41,688 nt of DNA from Pseudomonadota bacterium. Its GTDB lineage: Bacteria > Pseudomonadota > Gammaproteobacteria > Burkholderiales > JAJZQI01. The position numbers and the translations under genes were made by a program. Position 1 is the stretch's first letter. Each line of letters opens with the position of its first letter. Positions 1 through 8,751 of the stretch are shown piece after piece. Under the pieces are notes generated by a model that saw only the letters and a list, made by a program, of their open reading frames with translations, was not told where the DNA came from and did not search any database. Location: positions 1-41,688 of the forward strand of contig JAJZTZ010000006.1 in assembly GCA_021847305.1 (NCBI GenBank), given 5' to 3'.

Positions 1-216
1 CTGGTCGGAGCCGATGGTCAGCGCGTCCGGATTGATTTTGCCGACTGCTTCGGCCTTGGCAACAGCCAGACGCAAAGAAGTCTGGTCGGCTGTTTCGCCG
101 GGCAGCGGTGTTTCATCGACATCGGGAGCGATCGCCTCGAATGGCACCTGCAGGCGTGCCAGCAACTCGCGCCGGTAAGGGGATGTGCTGGCCAGTATCA
201 GGCGGGGAAAGCTCAT
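1..216 (-). CDS. yceF: Maf/YceF-family nucleotide pyrophosphatase, 5' part only
   Basis: The gene runs off the left edge; the N-terminal 72 residues are visible. They begin MSFPRLILASTSPYRRELL, which carries the Maf-family loop (LASxSPxRrelL). The Tyr after SP is typical of the YceF branch, known for hydrolysing m7GTP, rather than the dTTP/UTP branch. A second family feature, an acidic DVDETPLPGE segment, follows at about residues 33-42. The ATG lies 20 nt beyond the pycB stop, so it is probably read with pycA-pycB. In many gammaproteobacteria this gene sits directly beside yceD-rpmF; here pycAB lies between. The YceF assignment rests on the first third of the protein only. Confidence 0.85.
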   Translation of the reverse strand, partial: MSFPRLILASTSPYRRELLARLQVPFEAIAPDVDETPLPGETADQTSLRLAVAKAEAVGKINPDALTIGSDQ

Positions 217-236
217 GACAGATACGGGCCCGCGAC

Positions 237-2096
237 TTATTCCGGCTGGATTTCGAGCAGTGCTTCGTCGGGGGTCACGGTATCACCCTTGGCGACGAAA
301 ATACCGATGACAGTACCGGAAACCGCTGCCTGTACTTCGTTTTCCATTTTCATGGCTTCGATCACCAGAACCGAATCGCCAGCTTTGACCTTCTGGCCGA
401 TCTGCACTTGTACGTCGACAATGGTGCCGGGCATGGCGGCAGTTACGTGGCCGGCATGGCTGGGGCGCGGCCGCTTGCCGCTCGGGGCGGTTTCCTTGAC
501 CGAGTGGGATTTGCTCTGGGTTTTGCCGGTAGCCTGGCCGCCGGCCACTTCGATCTCGCTCAGTACTTCAACGACCACTTCTTCGGCAATGCCGTCGACG
601 TCTACATAGAACGGCCGATGCGGTTCACCGTGATGGCCGGTACCGGTCAGCTTGATGTTGTAAGTTTCGCCGTGCAGGGTAATCTTGAATTCGTTCGGCG
701 CCATGCGCGGACCGCAATTGTTTTCCACTGCGGTCTTGTCCAGCAGCACTTCAGGCTTGAGTGTGCCGGCTGCGCGTTCCTGCAGGAAGGTACGGCCCAG
801 ATCGGGGAACATGGCGTAGGTGAGCACGTCTTCTTCGTTTTTGGCCAGACCTTCGATCTCAATGCGCAGTTTGTCCAGTTCGTCTTTCAGGCCGTCAGCC
901 GGACGGCTGGTCAATACCGGCGTGTCGCCAATGGCGAGCTTGCGGATGCGTTCGTTGACCGTGCCGGGTGCCTTGCCGTACATGCCTTGCAGGTACAGCT
1001 TGACCTCGTTGGTGATGGACTTGTAGCGTTCGCCGGTCAGCACATTCAGCACGGCCTGGGTGCCGACGATCTGCGAGGTGGGCGTCACCAGCGGAGGGAA
1101 ACCCATGTCTTCGCGTACACGGGGAATTTCCGCCAGTACTTCATCCATGCGCTCGAGTGCGCCCTGTTCCTTGAGCTGGTTGGACAGGTTGGAGATCATG
1201 CCGCCCGGTACCTGATTGACCAGCACGCGGGTGTCCACGCCGGTGAAGGCGCTTTCGAATTGCCAGTACTTCTTCCGTACCTCTTTGAAGTACGCAGAAA
1301 TTTCCTGCAGTTTGACCAGGTTCAGCCCGGTGTCGAACTCCGTGCCTTGCAGTGCGGCGACAATGCTCTCGGTGGTCGGGTGGCTGGCGCCCTCGGAGAA
1401 AGCGGACAGAGCGGTATCGACCATGTAGGCGCCGTTTTCAATGGCTTTGAGGAAGGCCATGCTGGCCAGCCCGGAAGTGGCGTGGCTGTGCAGGTGCAGC
1501 GGAATGGAAACGGCGGCCTTGAGCGCTTTAACCAGTTCACCTGCCGTGTAGGGGGTGAGTAAGCCGGCCATGTCCTTGATACAGATGGTATCGCAGCCCA
1601 TGGCTTCGAGTTCCTTGGCCAGGCCGACAAAGTGCGGGATATCGTGCACCGGGCTGGTGGTGTAGGAAATCGTGCCTTCGGCATGTTTGCCGGCTTTCTT
1701 GGTGGCTTCGATGGCGACGCGCAAGTTGCGTGTGTCGTTCATCGCATCGAAAATGCGGAACACATCCATGCCATTGTCGGCAGCCTTTTGCACAAAGGCC
1801 CGCACCACGTCGTCGGAATAATGGCGGTAGCCCAGCAGGTTCTGGCCGCGCAGCAGCATTTGCAGGCGGGTGTTCGGCAGTGCCTTGCGCAGTTTGCGCA
1901 GGCGTTCCCACGGGTCTTCCTTGAGAAAACGTACGCAGGCGTCGAAGGTGGCTCCGCCCCAGGATTCCAGCGACCAGAATCCGACTTCGTCGAGTTTGCT
2001 GCAGATCGGCAGCATGTCGTCGGTGCGCATGCGGGTCGCAATCAGCGACTGGTGTCCGTCGCGCAGGGTCAGATCCGTAATCAGTACTTTTGCCAT
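237..2096 (-). CDS. pycB: Pyruvate carboxylase subunit B (carboxyltransferase plus biotin carrier; OadA-like)
   Basis: This 619-residue protein transfers the carboxyl group from carboxybiotin to pyruvate, giving oxaloacetate. The N-terminal TIM-barrel carboxyltransferase domain starts with DLTLRDGHQS (residues 8-17), and CIKDMAG near residue 172 carries a catalytic-site lysine. A conserved PYC/OadA domain follows, then a linker rich in Lys, Ser and Pro (about 520-550). The C-terminal biotinyl domain has EAMKM, with Lys583 as the biotinylation site. Such proteins are often labelled oxaloacetate decarboxylase alpha. No membrane beta or gamma subunit is nearby, and the gene follows pycA by 34 nt, as in the two-subunit pyruvate carboxylase of Pseudomonas. 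An anaplerotic role is therefore favoured. It is probably cotranscribed with pycA. Confidence 0.9.
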   Translation of the reverse strand: MAKVLITDLTLRDGHQSLIATRMRTDDMLPICSKLDEVGFWSLESWGGATFDACVRFLKEDPWERLRKLRKALPNTRLQMLLRGQNLLGYRHYSDDVVRAFVQKAADNGMDVFRIFDAMNDTRNLRVAIEATKKAGKHAEGTISYTTSPVHDIPHFVGLAKELEAMGCDTICIKDMAGLLTPYTAGELVKALKAAVSIPLHLHSHATSGLASMAFLKAIENGAYMVDTALSAFSEGASHPTTESIVAALQGTEFDTGLNLVKLQEISAYFKEVRKKYWQFESAFTGVDTRVLVNQVPGGMISNLSNQLKEQGALERMDEVLAEIPRVREDMGFPPLVTPTSQIVGTQAVLNVLTGERYKSITNEVKLYLQGMYGKAPGTVNERIRKLAIGDTPVLTSRPADGLKDELDKLRIEIEGLAKNEEDVLTYAMFPDLGRTFLQERAAGTLKPEVLLDKTAVENNCGPRMAPNEFKITLHGETYNIKLTGTGHHGEPHRPFYVDVDGIAEEVVVEVLSEIEVAGGQATGKTQSKSHSVKETAPSGKRPRPSHAGHVTAAMPGTIVDVQVQIGQKVKAGDSVLVIEAMKMENEVQAAVSGTVIGIFVAKGDTVTPDEALLEIQPE

Positions 2097-2130
2097 GCTC
2101 GTTATTCCGCTTTAAATATACGACGTATGT

Positions 2131-3549
2131 TCACATGCCCTCATGGGCGGCAAGGGCTGCTGCAATGGCGGCAGCAAGCAATTCGGGAGGCTGCTGGACC
2201 GTGTATTTTATCAGTTCGGGATGGGACTCCACAAAACTGGTGTTGAACTTGCCGCTGCGAAAATCGGCGTTGCGCAGGATTTCCTGATAATACGGTATGG
2301 TGGTTTTGACGCCATACACGGTCATGTCCGACAGCGCACGCAGGCCGCGTTCGATCACACCTTCCCAGGTCAGATTCCAGACAGTCAGTTTGGCCACCAT
2401 GGAGTCGAAGTAGGGGGGGATGACGTAACCAGTGTACATTGCCGCGTCGGTGCGCACACCCGGGCCGCCCGGGGCGTAATAGCGAGTTACCCGGCCGAAG
2501 CTGGGCAGAAAATCGTTCTTCGGGTCTTCTGCGTTGATGCGGAATTCCATGGCGAAGCCGCGATAATGCACGTCAGCCTGCTGGTATTGCAGCGGCAGCC
2601 CGCTGGCAATGCGAATCTGTTCCTGCACGATGTCGATGCCGGTGATGTTTTCCGTGACCGTGTGTTCCACCTGCAGACGGGTGTTCATTTCCATGAAATA
2701 GAACTGGTTATCCGAGTCCAGCAGGAATTCGACCGTACCGGCATTCACGTAGCCGACCGATTTGGCGGCCTGAGCCGCCAGCTTGCCGATGTAATCGCGC
2801 TGCGCTTCGGTCAGCTGCGGGGATGGAGCGATTTCAATCAGCTTCTGGTTGCGGCGCTGAATCGAGCAGTCACGTTCGAATAGATGAATGACGTTGCCGA
2901 AGTTGTCGCCGATCACCTGCACTTCAATGTGGCGCGGGTTGACCACGCAGCGCTCCATGAATACTTCGGGCTTGCCGAAAGCCTTGCCGGCTTCGGACAC
3001 GACACGGTCGTAATTCTTCAGCAGTTCGTCTTCGCTGTTGCAACGGCGAATGCCGCGACCGCCCCCGCCGTTGGTGGCCTTGAGCATGACCGGATAGCCA
3101 ATTTTGCTGCCCAGTTCACGGGCGGCTTCGACGCTCTCCAGGTTGCCATCACTGCCGGGTACGACAGGAATGCCCGCCTTGATCATGGCATTGCGCGCCT
3201 GGATTTTGTCGCCCATCTGGCGGATGACGTGCGCCGACGGGCCGATGAATTTGATGCCACGGCGTGCACAGATTTCCGCCAGGGTCGGATTCTCCGACAG
3301 AAAGCCATAACCGGGGTGCAGGGCGTCGCAGCCGGAGGCGACAGCCAGGTTGACGATGTTGTGCGCGTTGAGGTAGCCGGCAACAGGGTCCGAGCCGATA
3401 TGGTAAGCTTCGTCCGCTTTCTTTACGTGCAGGGCATGGCGGTCGGCATCTGTGTAGATGGCGACGGATTTAATACCCATCTCCTTGCAGGCACGTACGA
3501 TCCGTACTGCAATTTCACCCCGATTGGCGATGAGAATTTTTTTGATCAC
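2131..3549 (-). CDS. pycA: Pyruvate carboxylase subunit A (biotin carboxylase)
   Basis: The 472-residue protein carboxylates biotin with ATP and bicarbonate. It opens with KILIANRGEIAVRI, has the ATP-grasp glycine loop GGGGRGIR near residue 165 and the biotin carboxylase motif EMNTRLQVEHTVTE near residue 290, and is full length for the family. AccC of acetyl-CoA carboxylase is very similar. The assignment to pyruvate carboxylase comes from the partner gene pycB immediately downstream and from the absence of accB. The N-terminal segment (SVAIYTDADRHALHVKKADE) also resembles Pseudomonas PycA. It is divergent from yceD, with 246 bp between the two starts. Confidence 0.88.
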   Translation of the reverse strand: MIKKILIANRGEIAVRIVRACKEMGIKSVAIYTDADRHALHVKKADEAYHIGSDPVAGYLNAHNIVNLAVASGCDALHPGYGFLSENPTLAEICARRGIKFIGPSAHVIRQMGDKIQARNAMIKAGIPVVPGSDGNLESVEAARELGSKIGYPVMLKATNGGGGRGIRRCNSEDELLKNYDRVVSEAGKAFGKPEVFMERCVVNPRHIEVQVIGDNFGNVIHLFERDCSIQRRNQKLIEIAPSPQLTEAQRDYIGKLAAQAAKSVGYVNAGTVEFLLDSDNQFYFMEMNTRLQVEHTVTENITGIDIVQEQIRIASGLPLQYQQADVHYRGFAMEFRINAEDPKNDFLPSFGRVTRYYAPGGPGVRTDAAMYTGYVIPPYFDSMVAKLTVWNLTWEGVIERGLRALSDMTVYGVKTTIPYYQEILRNADFRSGKFNTSFVESHPELIKYTVQQPPELLAAAIAAALAAHEGM

Positions 3550-3795
3550 GCAGCGATCCTTACAGTAGGTTATTGAAGTGGACTGGCCGGCACTTCAAAA
3601 ACACTTGCCCAAAACCTGCCGGCTCGAACTGGCATATTTGGGTTCGGCCTGAGCACGTTAAAATGATATGGCGTAAAATAACGCGTTTTATTCTGGCTGT
3701 CTGCAAGGGCAGTTTCGTTCCGCTTGCGTATGCGGGCCGGCTAATTTGCCGGGAATTTTGACAGCCAAAGCCAAAAATTATATCATGCGCGCCTT
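3550..3795. other. Divergent intergenic region pycA / yceD
   Basis: This 246-bp region separates two divergent operons. It holds the yceD promoter (3758-3786). Just upstream of the -35 is a hairpin, CCGGC-taattt-GCCGG (3737-3752), which could be an operator. I could not identify a convincing sigma-70 promoter for pycA on the minus strand. Confidence 0.6.
3758..3786 (+). promoter_or_regulatory. Sigma-70 promoter of the yceD-rpmF-plsX-fab operon
   Basis: A perfect -35 TTGACA (3758-3763) is followed by a 17-nt spacer and the -10 TATCAT (3781-3786), one mismatch from consensus. The expected start point is about 3792-3794, only 2-4 nt before the yceD ATG at 3796. No Shine-Dalgarno sequence precedes that ATG, so the mRNA may be leaderless or nearly so. 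Confidence 0.75.
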
Positions 3796-4299
3796 ATGTC
3801 TGAACAGGTCGTCATCGATAGCTTGGCTTTTGCGCAGGGCGGACAAGCGATGCAGGGAGAAATCCCGCTCGCGAAGCTGGCTCGTGTGCGCGAAAGTCTG
3901 TTGCAGAGCGACGGCGTAGCGCATTATGCGTTGCGTGGCGGAACCAATCAGATGGGCAAGCCGGCCTTGTGGCTGGATGTGTCCGCTGATCTGGTATTGA
4001 CCTGTCAGCGGTGTCTGGAGCCGATGGTTTTGCCGGTCCGTTCAGCAGGAGTCGAGTTTGTGCTGGTGGACAAAGAGCCGGAGAGCGATTCGGGAGAGCT
4101 GGAGGAAGACTCTGAAGGCGATGTCGAATGGCTGGTGGCAAACCGCGCCCAGGATGTGCTGACGCTAGTCGAAGACGAGATTTTGCTTTCTTTGCCTTAT
4201 GCGCCGCGCCATGAAAATTGCGCGCCGAAAGCGGAGATGGCTGAAACCGGGGCGAAAAACCCATTTGCAGCACTGGCTGCGCTGAAGAAGCCCCAATAA
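3796..4299 (+). CDS. yceD: YceD/DUF177 family protein, 23S rRNA accumulation
   Basis: The 167-residue acidic protein belongs to the DUF177 family, members of which are needed for normal 23S rRNA levels and are nearly always encoded beside rpmF. The zinc-binding-like pair TCQRCLEPM lies near residues 72-80. The C-terminal region has the family signature VEDEILLSLPYAPRH, a late Cys and the ending NPFAALAALKK. The chosen ATG gives the usual start of the family (VIDSLAFA close to the N-terminus). It has no visible ribosome binding site, in keeping with the promoter a few bases upstream. It is the first gene of the operon, 15 nt before rpmF. Confidence 0.9.
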   Translation: MSEQVVIDSLAFAQGGQAMQGEIPLAKLARVRESLLQSDGVAHYALRGGTNQMGKPALWLDVSADLVLTCQRCLEPMVLPVRSAGVEFVLVDKEPESDSGELEEDSEGDVEWLVANRAQDVLTLVEDEILLSLPYAPRHENCAPKAEMAETGAKNPFAALAALKKPQ

Positions 4300-4314
4300 C
4301 TGGAGTGAAGTAAA

Positions 4315-4497
4315 ATGGCTGTACAACAGAACAAGAAGTCCCCGTCCAAGCGTGGTATGCGCCGTGCGCACGACTTCCTGACCAACCCGGCAACCGCGGT
4401 TGAGCCGACCACTGGTGAAGTGCACCTGCGTCACCACATCAGCCCGAACGGTTTCTACCGCGGTCGCAAAGTGGTGCAAACCAAAGGCGACGAGTAA
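4315..4497 (+). CDS. rpmF: Large ribosomal subunit protein bL32
   Basis: The 60-residue protein begins [20 protein letters not shown], the diagnostic N-terminus of bacterial L32. It lacks the four-cysteine zinc ribbon found in some L32 proteins, so it is the zinc-independent form. GGAGTGA lies upstream of the ATG at good spacing. Its place between yceD and plsX is the classical order linking ribosome assembly to phospholipid synthesis. Confidence 0.97.
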   Translation: MAVQQNKKSPSKRGMRRAHDFLTNPATAVEPTTGEVHLRHHISPNGFYRGRKVVQTKGDE

Positions 4498-4544
4498 GAC
4501 TGGCCGTTGCGGGTCATGACTTTCAGCGAAATTGGCGCTAACCA

Positions 4545-5576
4545 GTGGAACTGACTGTCGCAATTGACGCCATGGGCGGCGACCATGGCCCGCATGTCAC
4601 CGTTCCGGCTGCGCTGAACTATCTGCGCAAGTCGGATAACGTCGATATCGTTCTTGTCGGTCTGACCGATGTCATAGAGGCTGAGCTTAGGGCTCACAAG
4701 GCCTCCGTATCGTCACGTCTGCGCATCCACCACGCCAGCGAGGTGGTGACCATGGACGATCCGCCGGCGCTCGCCCTGCGCAGCAAGAAAGACTCGTCCA
4801 TGCGGGTGGCCATCGATCTGGTAAAGAGCGGTGAGGCCAACGCCTGCGTATCTGCCGGCAATACCGGTGCGCTGATGGCGACGGCGCGCTTTGTCCTGAA
4901 AACCCTGCCCGGAATCGATCGTCCGGCGATTGCCACAATCTTGCCCACGGTCAAAGGCCATGTTCACGTACTGGACCTGGGGGCTAACGTCGATTGCACC
5001 GCCGAGCACCTGCTGCAATTTGCCATCATGGGGGCGATGCTGGTTTCTGCTGTGGAGCACAAGCCCAGCCCGACCGTCGGCCTGCTTAATATCGGCGAGG
5101 AAGATATCAAGGGCAACGAGGTGGTCAAGCAGACAGCCGAGCTGTTGCGCGCCAGTAACCTGAATTTCTACGGCAACGTTGAGGGCGACGATATTTACAA
5201 GGGTACGACGGATATCGTCGTGTGCGACGGTTTTGTCGGCAACGTGGCGCTGAAGACCTCCGAAGGCCTGGCGCAGATGATCCGTACCTTCCTGCAGGAA
5301 GAATTCGGTCGCAATATTTTCACCAAAATGGCTGCCCTTGCCGCCATGCCTGTGCTGAAAGCCTTCAAGCGTCGCGTCGATCATCGCGGCTACAATGGCG
5401 CCAGCCTGCTGGGCTTGCGTGGGGTGGTGGTGAAGAGCCATGGCTCGGCCGATGTCTACGCCTATGAGAACGCCATCGCCCGCTCGGTCGAGGCGGTGCG
5501 CAACGGCGTGCTGCATCGCATCACTGAACAAATGAATTTGCTGCATTCCTCTACTTCTGCTGGAGCGAAGTCCTGA
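4545..5576 (+). CDS. plsX: Phosphate acyltransferase PlsX
   Basis: The 343-residue enzyme converts acyl-ACP to acyl-phosphate for glycerolipid synthesis. The start [12 protein letters not shown], the segment [10 protein letters not shown] (near 104), and [13 protein letters not shown] (near 228) are family signatures. Translation starts at a GTG: an in-frame stop lies two codons upstream, and the next possible start would remove conserved residues. I see no good Shine-Dalgarno sequence, so initiation may depend on coupling within the operon. The TGA overlaps the fabH ATG by one base. Confidence 0.96.
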   Translation: MELTVAIDAMGGDHGPHVTVPAALNYLRKSDNVDIVLVGLTDVIEAELRAHKASVSSRLRIHHASEVVTMDDPPALALRSKKDSSMRVAIDLVKSGEANACVSAGNTGALMATARFVLKTLPGIDRPAIATILPTVKGHVHVLDLGANVDCTAEHLLQFAIMGAMLVSAVEHKPSPTVGLLNIGEEDIKGNEVVKQTAELLRASNLNFYGNVEGDDIYKGTTDIVVCDGFVGNVALKTSEGLAQMIRTFLQEEFGRNIFTKMAALAAMPVLKAFKRRVDHRGYNGASLLGLRGVVVKSHGSADVYAYENAIARSVEAVRNGVLHRITEQMNLLHSSTSAGAKS

Positions 5577-6532
5577 TGTATTCCCGCATTGCCGGTACCG
5601 GTAGTTATCTGCCCGAAAAAATTCTGACTAACAAAGATCTTGAAGCTATCGTTGAAACCACCGATCAGTGGATCGTGGAGCGCACCGGTATTCGCGAACG
5701 CCGCATGGCGGCAGATGGTGAGCTGACCAGCGATCTTGCGGCCGCTGCGGCCCGCAAGGCCCTGGAGGCGGCGGGGGTTGATGCGCAGTCGATCGATCTG
5801 CTGATTGTGGCGACTACCACGCCGGATCTGGTTTTCCCCAGTACCGCCTGTATCGTGCAGGCCAAGCTTGGTATAAGCAACCGTTCTCCGGCTTTTGATA
5901 TCCAGGCGGTGTGCAGTGGTTTTGTCTATGCGCTGTCGGTTGCCGACCAGTTTGTGCGCGGCGGCAGCGTTAAGCGTGCGCTGGTGATCGGTGCCGAGAC
6001 GTTGTCGCGCATCACTGACTGGACCGATCGCGGCAACTGTATTCTGTGGGGCGATGGTGCCGGCGCGGTGGTGCTGGAAGCGAGCGAGCAGCAGGGCATC
6101 GTTTCCACTCATATCCATGCCGACGGCAGCTATAAGGAACTGCTGCGCGTCGATGGCGGCATTTCTGCCGGCATCGAGGGCAAAGCGTGCATGCGCATGG
6201 AAGGCAACGCCGTGTTCAAGATGGCGGTCAACACGCTGGATGCGATTGTGGACGAGACGCTTGAAGCCAACGGCATGCAAAAATCAGACGTGAAATGGCT
6301 GGTGCCGCACCAGGCCAATATCCGCATCATCCAGGCTACAGCCAAGAAACTGGGCATGAGCATGGACAATGTGGTGGTGACCGTCGATCGTCACGGCAAC
6401 ACTTCGGCTGCGTCGATTCCACTGGCGCTGGACACCGCGGTGCGTGACGGACGTATCCAGCGCGGCGATATGCTGTTGATGGAAGCATTTGGCGGCGGCT
6501 TTACCTGGGGTTCGGTGCTGGCCCGCTTCTGA
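5576..6532 (+). CDS. fabH: Beta-ketoacyl-ACP synthase III
   Basis: The 318-residue enzyme condenses acetyl-CoA with malonyl-ACP to start fatty-acid chains. The catalytic triad is visible: Cys in [11 protein letters not shown], His in VPHQANIRI and Asn in HGNTSAAS. The C-terminus, [19 protein letters not shown], is typical. The start overlaps the plsX stop (TGATG), with GGAG upstream, which implies translational coupling. It stands between plsX and fabD as in most proteobacteria. Confidence 0.97.
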   Translation: MYSRIAGTGSYLPEKILTNKDLEAIVETTDQWIVERTGIRERRMAADGELTSDLAAAAARKALEAAGVDAQSIDLLIVATTTPDLVFPSTACIVQAKLGISNRSPAFDIQAVCSGFVYALSVADQFVRGGSVKRALVIGAETLSRITDWTDRGNCILWGDGAGAVVLEASEQQGIVSTHIHADGSYKELLRVDGGISAGIEGKACMRMEGNAVFKMAVNTLDAIVDETLEANGMQKSDVKWLVPHQANIRIIQATAKKLGMSMDNVVVTVDRHGNTSAASIPLALDTAVRDGRIQRGDMLLMEAFGGGFTWGSVLARF

Positions 6533-6541
6533 AAAAATGAA

Positions 6542-6594
6542 TCAGGCGCGCCTGAGCGCGCTACCGGGCTGTCCGCAGAAGACAGCCTGTTTTC
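6542..6594 (+). terminator. Palindrome and terminator-like hairpin between fabH and fabD
   Basis: A 14-bp palindrome, TCAGGCGCGCCTGA (6542-6555), is followed by a hairpin, GGCTGTC (6567-6573) with GACAGCC (6581-6587), and then TGTTTTC. The U tract is short and fabD begins 12 nt later. I read this as an attenuator or mRNA-stability element rather than an operon end. Confidence 0.5.
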
Positions 6595-6606
6595 TGGAGG
6601 ATAAGA

Positions 6607-7530
6607 ATGAGTTTCGCCTTTGTATTTCCCGGTCAGGGTTCACAGTCGGTAGGCATGATGCAGGCCTACGGCGAATCTGCTGTCGTGCGCGACACGTTTA
6701 CCGAGGCATCCGATATTCTCAAGCAGGATCTGTGGAAGCTGGTGACCGACGGCCCGGCGGAAGAAATCAATCAGACTGTGAATACCCAACCGCTGATGCT
6801 GACTGCCGGAGTAGCAGTATGGCGCTTGTGGAACAGCCTGGGTGGCAAGCAGCCGTCTGCCATGGCCGGCCACAGTCTGGGTGAATACACCGCTCTGGTA
6901 GCAGCTGGTGCCATTGCCTTTGCCGATGCGGTGCCGCTGGTGCGGTTTCGTGCCGAAGCGATGCAAAGCGCCGTGCCGGAAGGCGTCGGCGCGATGGCTG
7001 CCTTGCTGGGTCTGGAAGATGATGTGGTGCGCGCCGTGTGTGCCGAAGCGGCCCAGGGCGAAGTGCTTGAGGCGGTGAACTTCAATTCACCCGGTCAGGT
7101 GGTGATTGCCGGCAATAAGGCTGCCGTTGAGCGCGGTGCCGAAATCGCCAAGGCCAAGGGAGCCAAACGCGCTTTGCTGTTGCCGGTGTCGGTGCCGTCT
7201 CATTGCGCCCTGATGAAGCCGGCCGGTGATGCCCTGGCGGACTATCTGAAAAACATCACGGTTGCCGCGCCGGCGATTCCGGTGTGGCACAACGCCGATG
7301 TGGCGGCGCACAATGATGCGGCGGCCATCAAGGACGCGCTGGTACGTCAGCTGTACAGTCCGGTACGCTGGGTGGAGACGGTGCAGGCGTTTGTTGCCAA
7401 TGGCCTGGTGCAAGTAGTGGAATGTGGTCCGGGCAAGGTTCTGGCAGGTCTGAATAAACGCATCGACAGTGCCGTTCAAGCTGTTGCTCTTGCGGATATT
7501 TCATCTATAGAACAGCTTGTTAAAGAATAA
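6607..7530 (+). CDS. fabD: Malonyl-CoA:ACP transacylase
   Basis: The 307-residue enzyme loads malonyl groups onto ACP. It begins with FVFPGQGSQSVGM, carries the nucleophile motif GHSLGEYTALVAAGA near residue 92, and has the catalytic His within PSHCALM near residue 200. A strong ribosome binding site (TGGAGGATAAG) sits directly before the ATG. Length and motifs are normal. Confidence 0.97.
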   Translation: MSFAFVFPGQGSQSVGMMQAYGESAVVRDTFTEASDILKQDLWKLVTDGPAEEINQTVNTQPLMLTAGVAVWRLWNSLGGKQPSAMAGHSLGEYTALVAAGAIAFADAVPLVRFRAEAMQSAVPEGVGAMAALLGLEDDVVRAVCAEAAQGEVLEAVNFNSPGQVVIAGNKAAVERGAEIAKAKGAKRALLLPVSVPSHCALMKPAGDALADYLKNITVAAPAIPVWHNADVAAHNDAAAIKDALVRQLYSPVRWVETVQAFVANGLVQVVECGPGKVLAGLNKRIDSAVQAVALADISSIEQLVKE

Positions 7531-7567
7531 AGCTAATATTTTTGTTTAGAATTTGAGGGGGAGGGCT

Positions 7568-8305
7568 ATGGAAGGCAAAATCGCTCTGGTGACTGGAGCT
7601 TCCCGCGGTATCGGTCAGGCGATCGCTCTGAATCTGGGCAAACAGGGGGCAACGGTAATCGGCACGGCAACATCTGAATCCGGTGCCCAGGCTATTTCCG
7701 ATTATCTGGCTGCGGCCGGTGTCAAAGGTAAGGGCATGGCGCTTGATGTGTCTCAGCCTGAACAGGTGGATGCCGTGATTGACTCGATCCAGAAGCAATT
7801 CGGCGATATCGCGATTCTGGTCAACAATGCCGGTATCACCCGCGACAACCTGCTGATGCGCATGAAGGACGAAGAGTGGGATGCTATCATGCAGACCAAC
7901 CTGACTTCGGTGTTCCGTCTGTCGCGCGCTGTGCTGCGCGGCATGATGAAGGCGCGCAGCGGTCGCATCATTTCCATCGCCTCCGTTGTCGGGGCCATGG
8001 GCAATGCCGGCCAGACCAATTACTCTGCGGCCAAGGCCGGTATCATGGGCTTTACCAAGTCGCTGGCACGTGAAGTGGGCAGCCGCAATATCACGGTTAA
8101 CTGCGTGGCTCCGGGCTTCATTGATACCGACATGACCCGTGCCCTGCCGGAAGCTCAGCGTGAGGCGCTGCTGGCGCACATTCCGCTGGGGCGGCTGGGT
8201 TCGGCTGACGACATCGCCAACATGGTAGGGTTCCTGGCTTCCGACTCGGCAACCTACATTACCGGTGAAACCCTGCACGTAAATGGCGGCATGTACATGA
8301 TTTGA
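7568..8305 (+). CDS. fabG: 3-oxoacyl-ACP reductase
   Basis: The 245-residue short-chain dehydrogenase performs the NADPH-dependent first reduction of fatty-acid elongation. It has the Rossmann motif TGASRGIGQAI, NNAGITRDN, and the catalytic Ser, Tyr and Lys in ASVVGAMGNAGQTNYSAAKAG. The ATG at 7568 is preferred over an in-frame TTG 15 nt upstream because the purine-rich run GAGGGGGAGG sits just ahead of it. The C-terminus, HVNGGMYM, is canonical. Confidence 0.97.
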   Translation: MEGKIALVTGASRGIGQAIALNLGKQGATVIGTATSESGAQAISDYLAAAGVKGKGMALDVSQPEQVDAVIDSIQKQFGDIAILVNNAGITRDNLLMRMKDEEWDAIMQTNLTSVFRLSRAVLRGMMKARSGRIISIASVVGAMGNAGQTNYSAAKAGIMGFTKSLAREVGSRNITVNCVAPGFIDTDMTRALPEAQREALLAHIPLGRLGSADDIANMVGFLASDSATYITGETLHVNGGMYMI

Positions 8306-8351
8306 GCGAATTATTCGTTCGCTTCTATTTGATTATTATAGGTATTTAAGT

Positions 8352-8395
8352 AAATTTGGCAGGACGTTTTTATGTGCGGCCAAATTTGGTAGAAT
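8352..8395 (+). promoter_or_regulatory. acpP promoter with operator-like palindromes
   Basis: The 123-bp fabG-acpP gap contains the arms AAATTTGGC (8352-8360) and GCCAAATTT (8379-8387). The right arm lies in a perfect 10-bp palindrome, CCAAATTTGG (8380-8389), that touches an extended -10, TGG-TAGAAT (8390-8395). No good -35 is present 17 bp upstream, so the promoter may rely on the extended -10 or on an activator. A palindrome abutting the -10 would suit a repressor. The regulator is not identified. Confidence 0.5.
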
Positions 8396-8428
8396 ACGAA
8401 AAGTTTTTTGACCACAAAGGAACGTTAG

Positions 8429-8665
8429 ATGGAAAACATTGAACAGCGCGTGATGAAGATCGTTGCTGAACAACTGGGTGTGAATGAGGCTGAAGTCAAG
8501 TCTGACTCCTCGTTCGTAGACGATCTGGGCGCCGATTCTTTGGATACCGTAGAACTGGTAATGGCTCTGGAAGAGGAATTCGATTGCGAAATTCCGGATG
8601 AAGAAGCCGAAAAGATTACCAACGTTAAGCAGGCTGTTGATTACATTCAGGCCAACCTGAAGTAA
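8429..8665 (+). CDS. acpP: Acyl carrier protein
   Basis: The 78-residue acidic protein carries growing acyl chains. The phosphopantetheine Ser lies in [19 protein letters not shown]. The ribosome binding site AAAGGAA precedes the ATG. A private promoter region upstream and a strong hairpin downstream (8684-8724) suggest it can be expressed above the level of its neighbours, which fits the high abundance known for ACP. Confidence 0.98.
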   Translation: MENIEQRVMKIVAEQLGVNEAEVKSDSSFVDDLGADSLDTVELVMALEEEFDCEIPDEEAEKITNVKQAVDYIQANLK

Positions 8666-8683
8666 TTTCCGCTGCTGTACGTC

Positions 8684-8724
8684 AACCGCCGGCATTGAGT
8701 CTTACAAGTCTCAACCCGGCGGTT
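8684..8724 (+). terminator. Long hairpin after acpP (partial terminator or stability element)
   Basis: AACCGCCGG (8684-8692) pairs with CCGGCGGTT (8716-8724), and TTGAG pairs with CTCAA inside. The following bases (TCCGTTTAA) are a weak U tract. It probably stabilises a short acpP transcript and lets some transcription pass to fabF. Confidence 0.6.
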
Positions 8725-8751
8725 TCCGTTTAACCCGAACAGGGGGTTCTC

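Noticed and set aside
408-1562. 384-codon open frame antisense to pycB
   Set aside because: It mirrors the codon bias of pycB, has no ribosome binding site and no recognisable domain.
237-3549. Sodium-pumping oxaloacetate decarboxylase
   Set aside because: The alpha subunit resembles OadA, but no beta or gamma membrane subunit is present and a biotin carboxylase gene precedes it; pyruvate carboxylase fits better.
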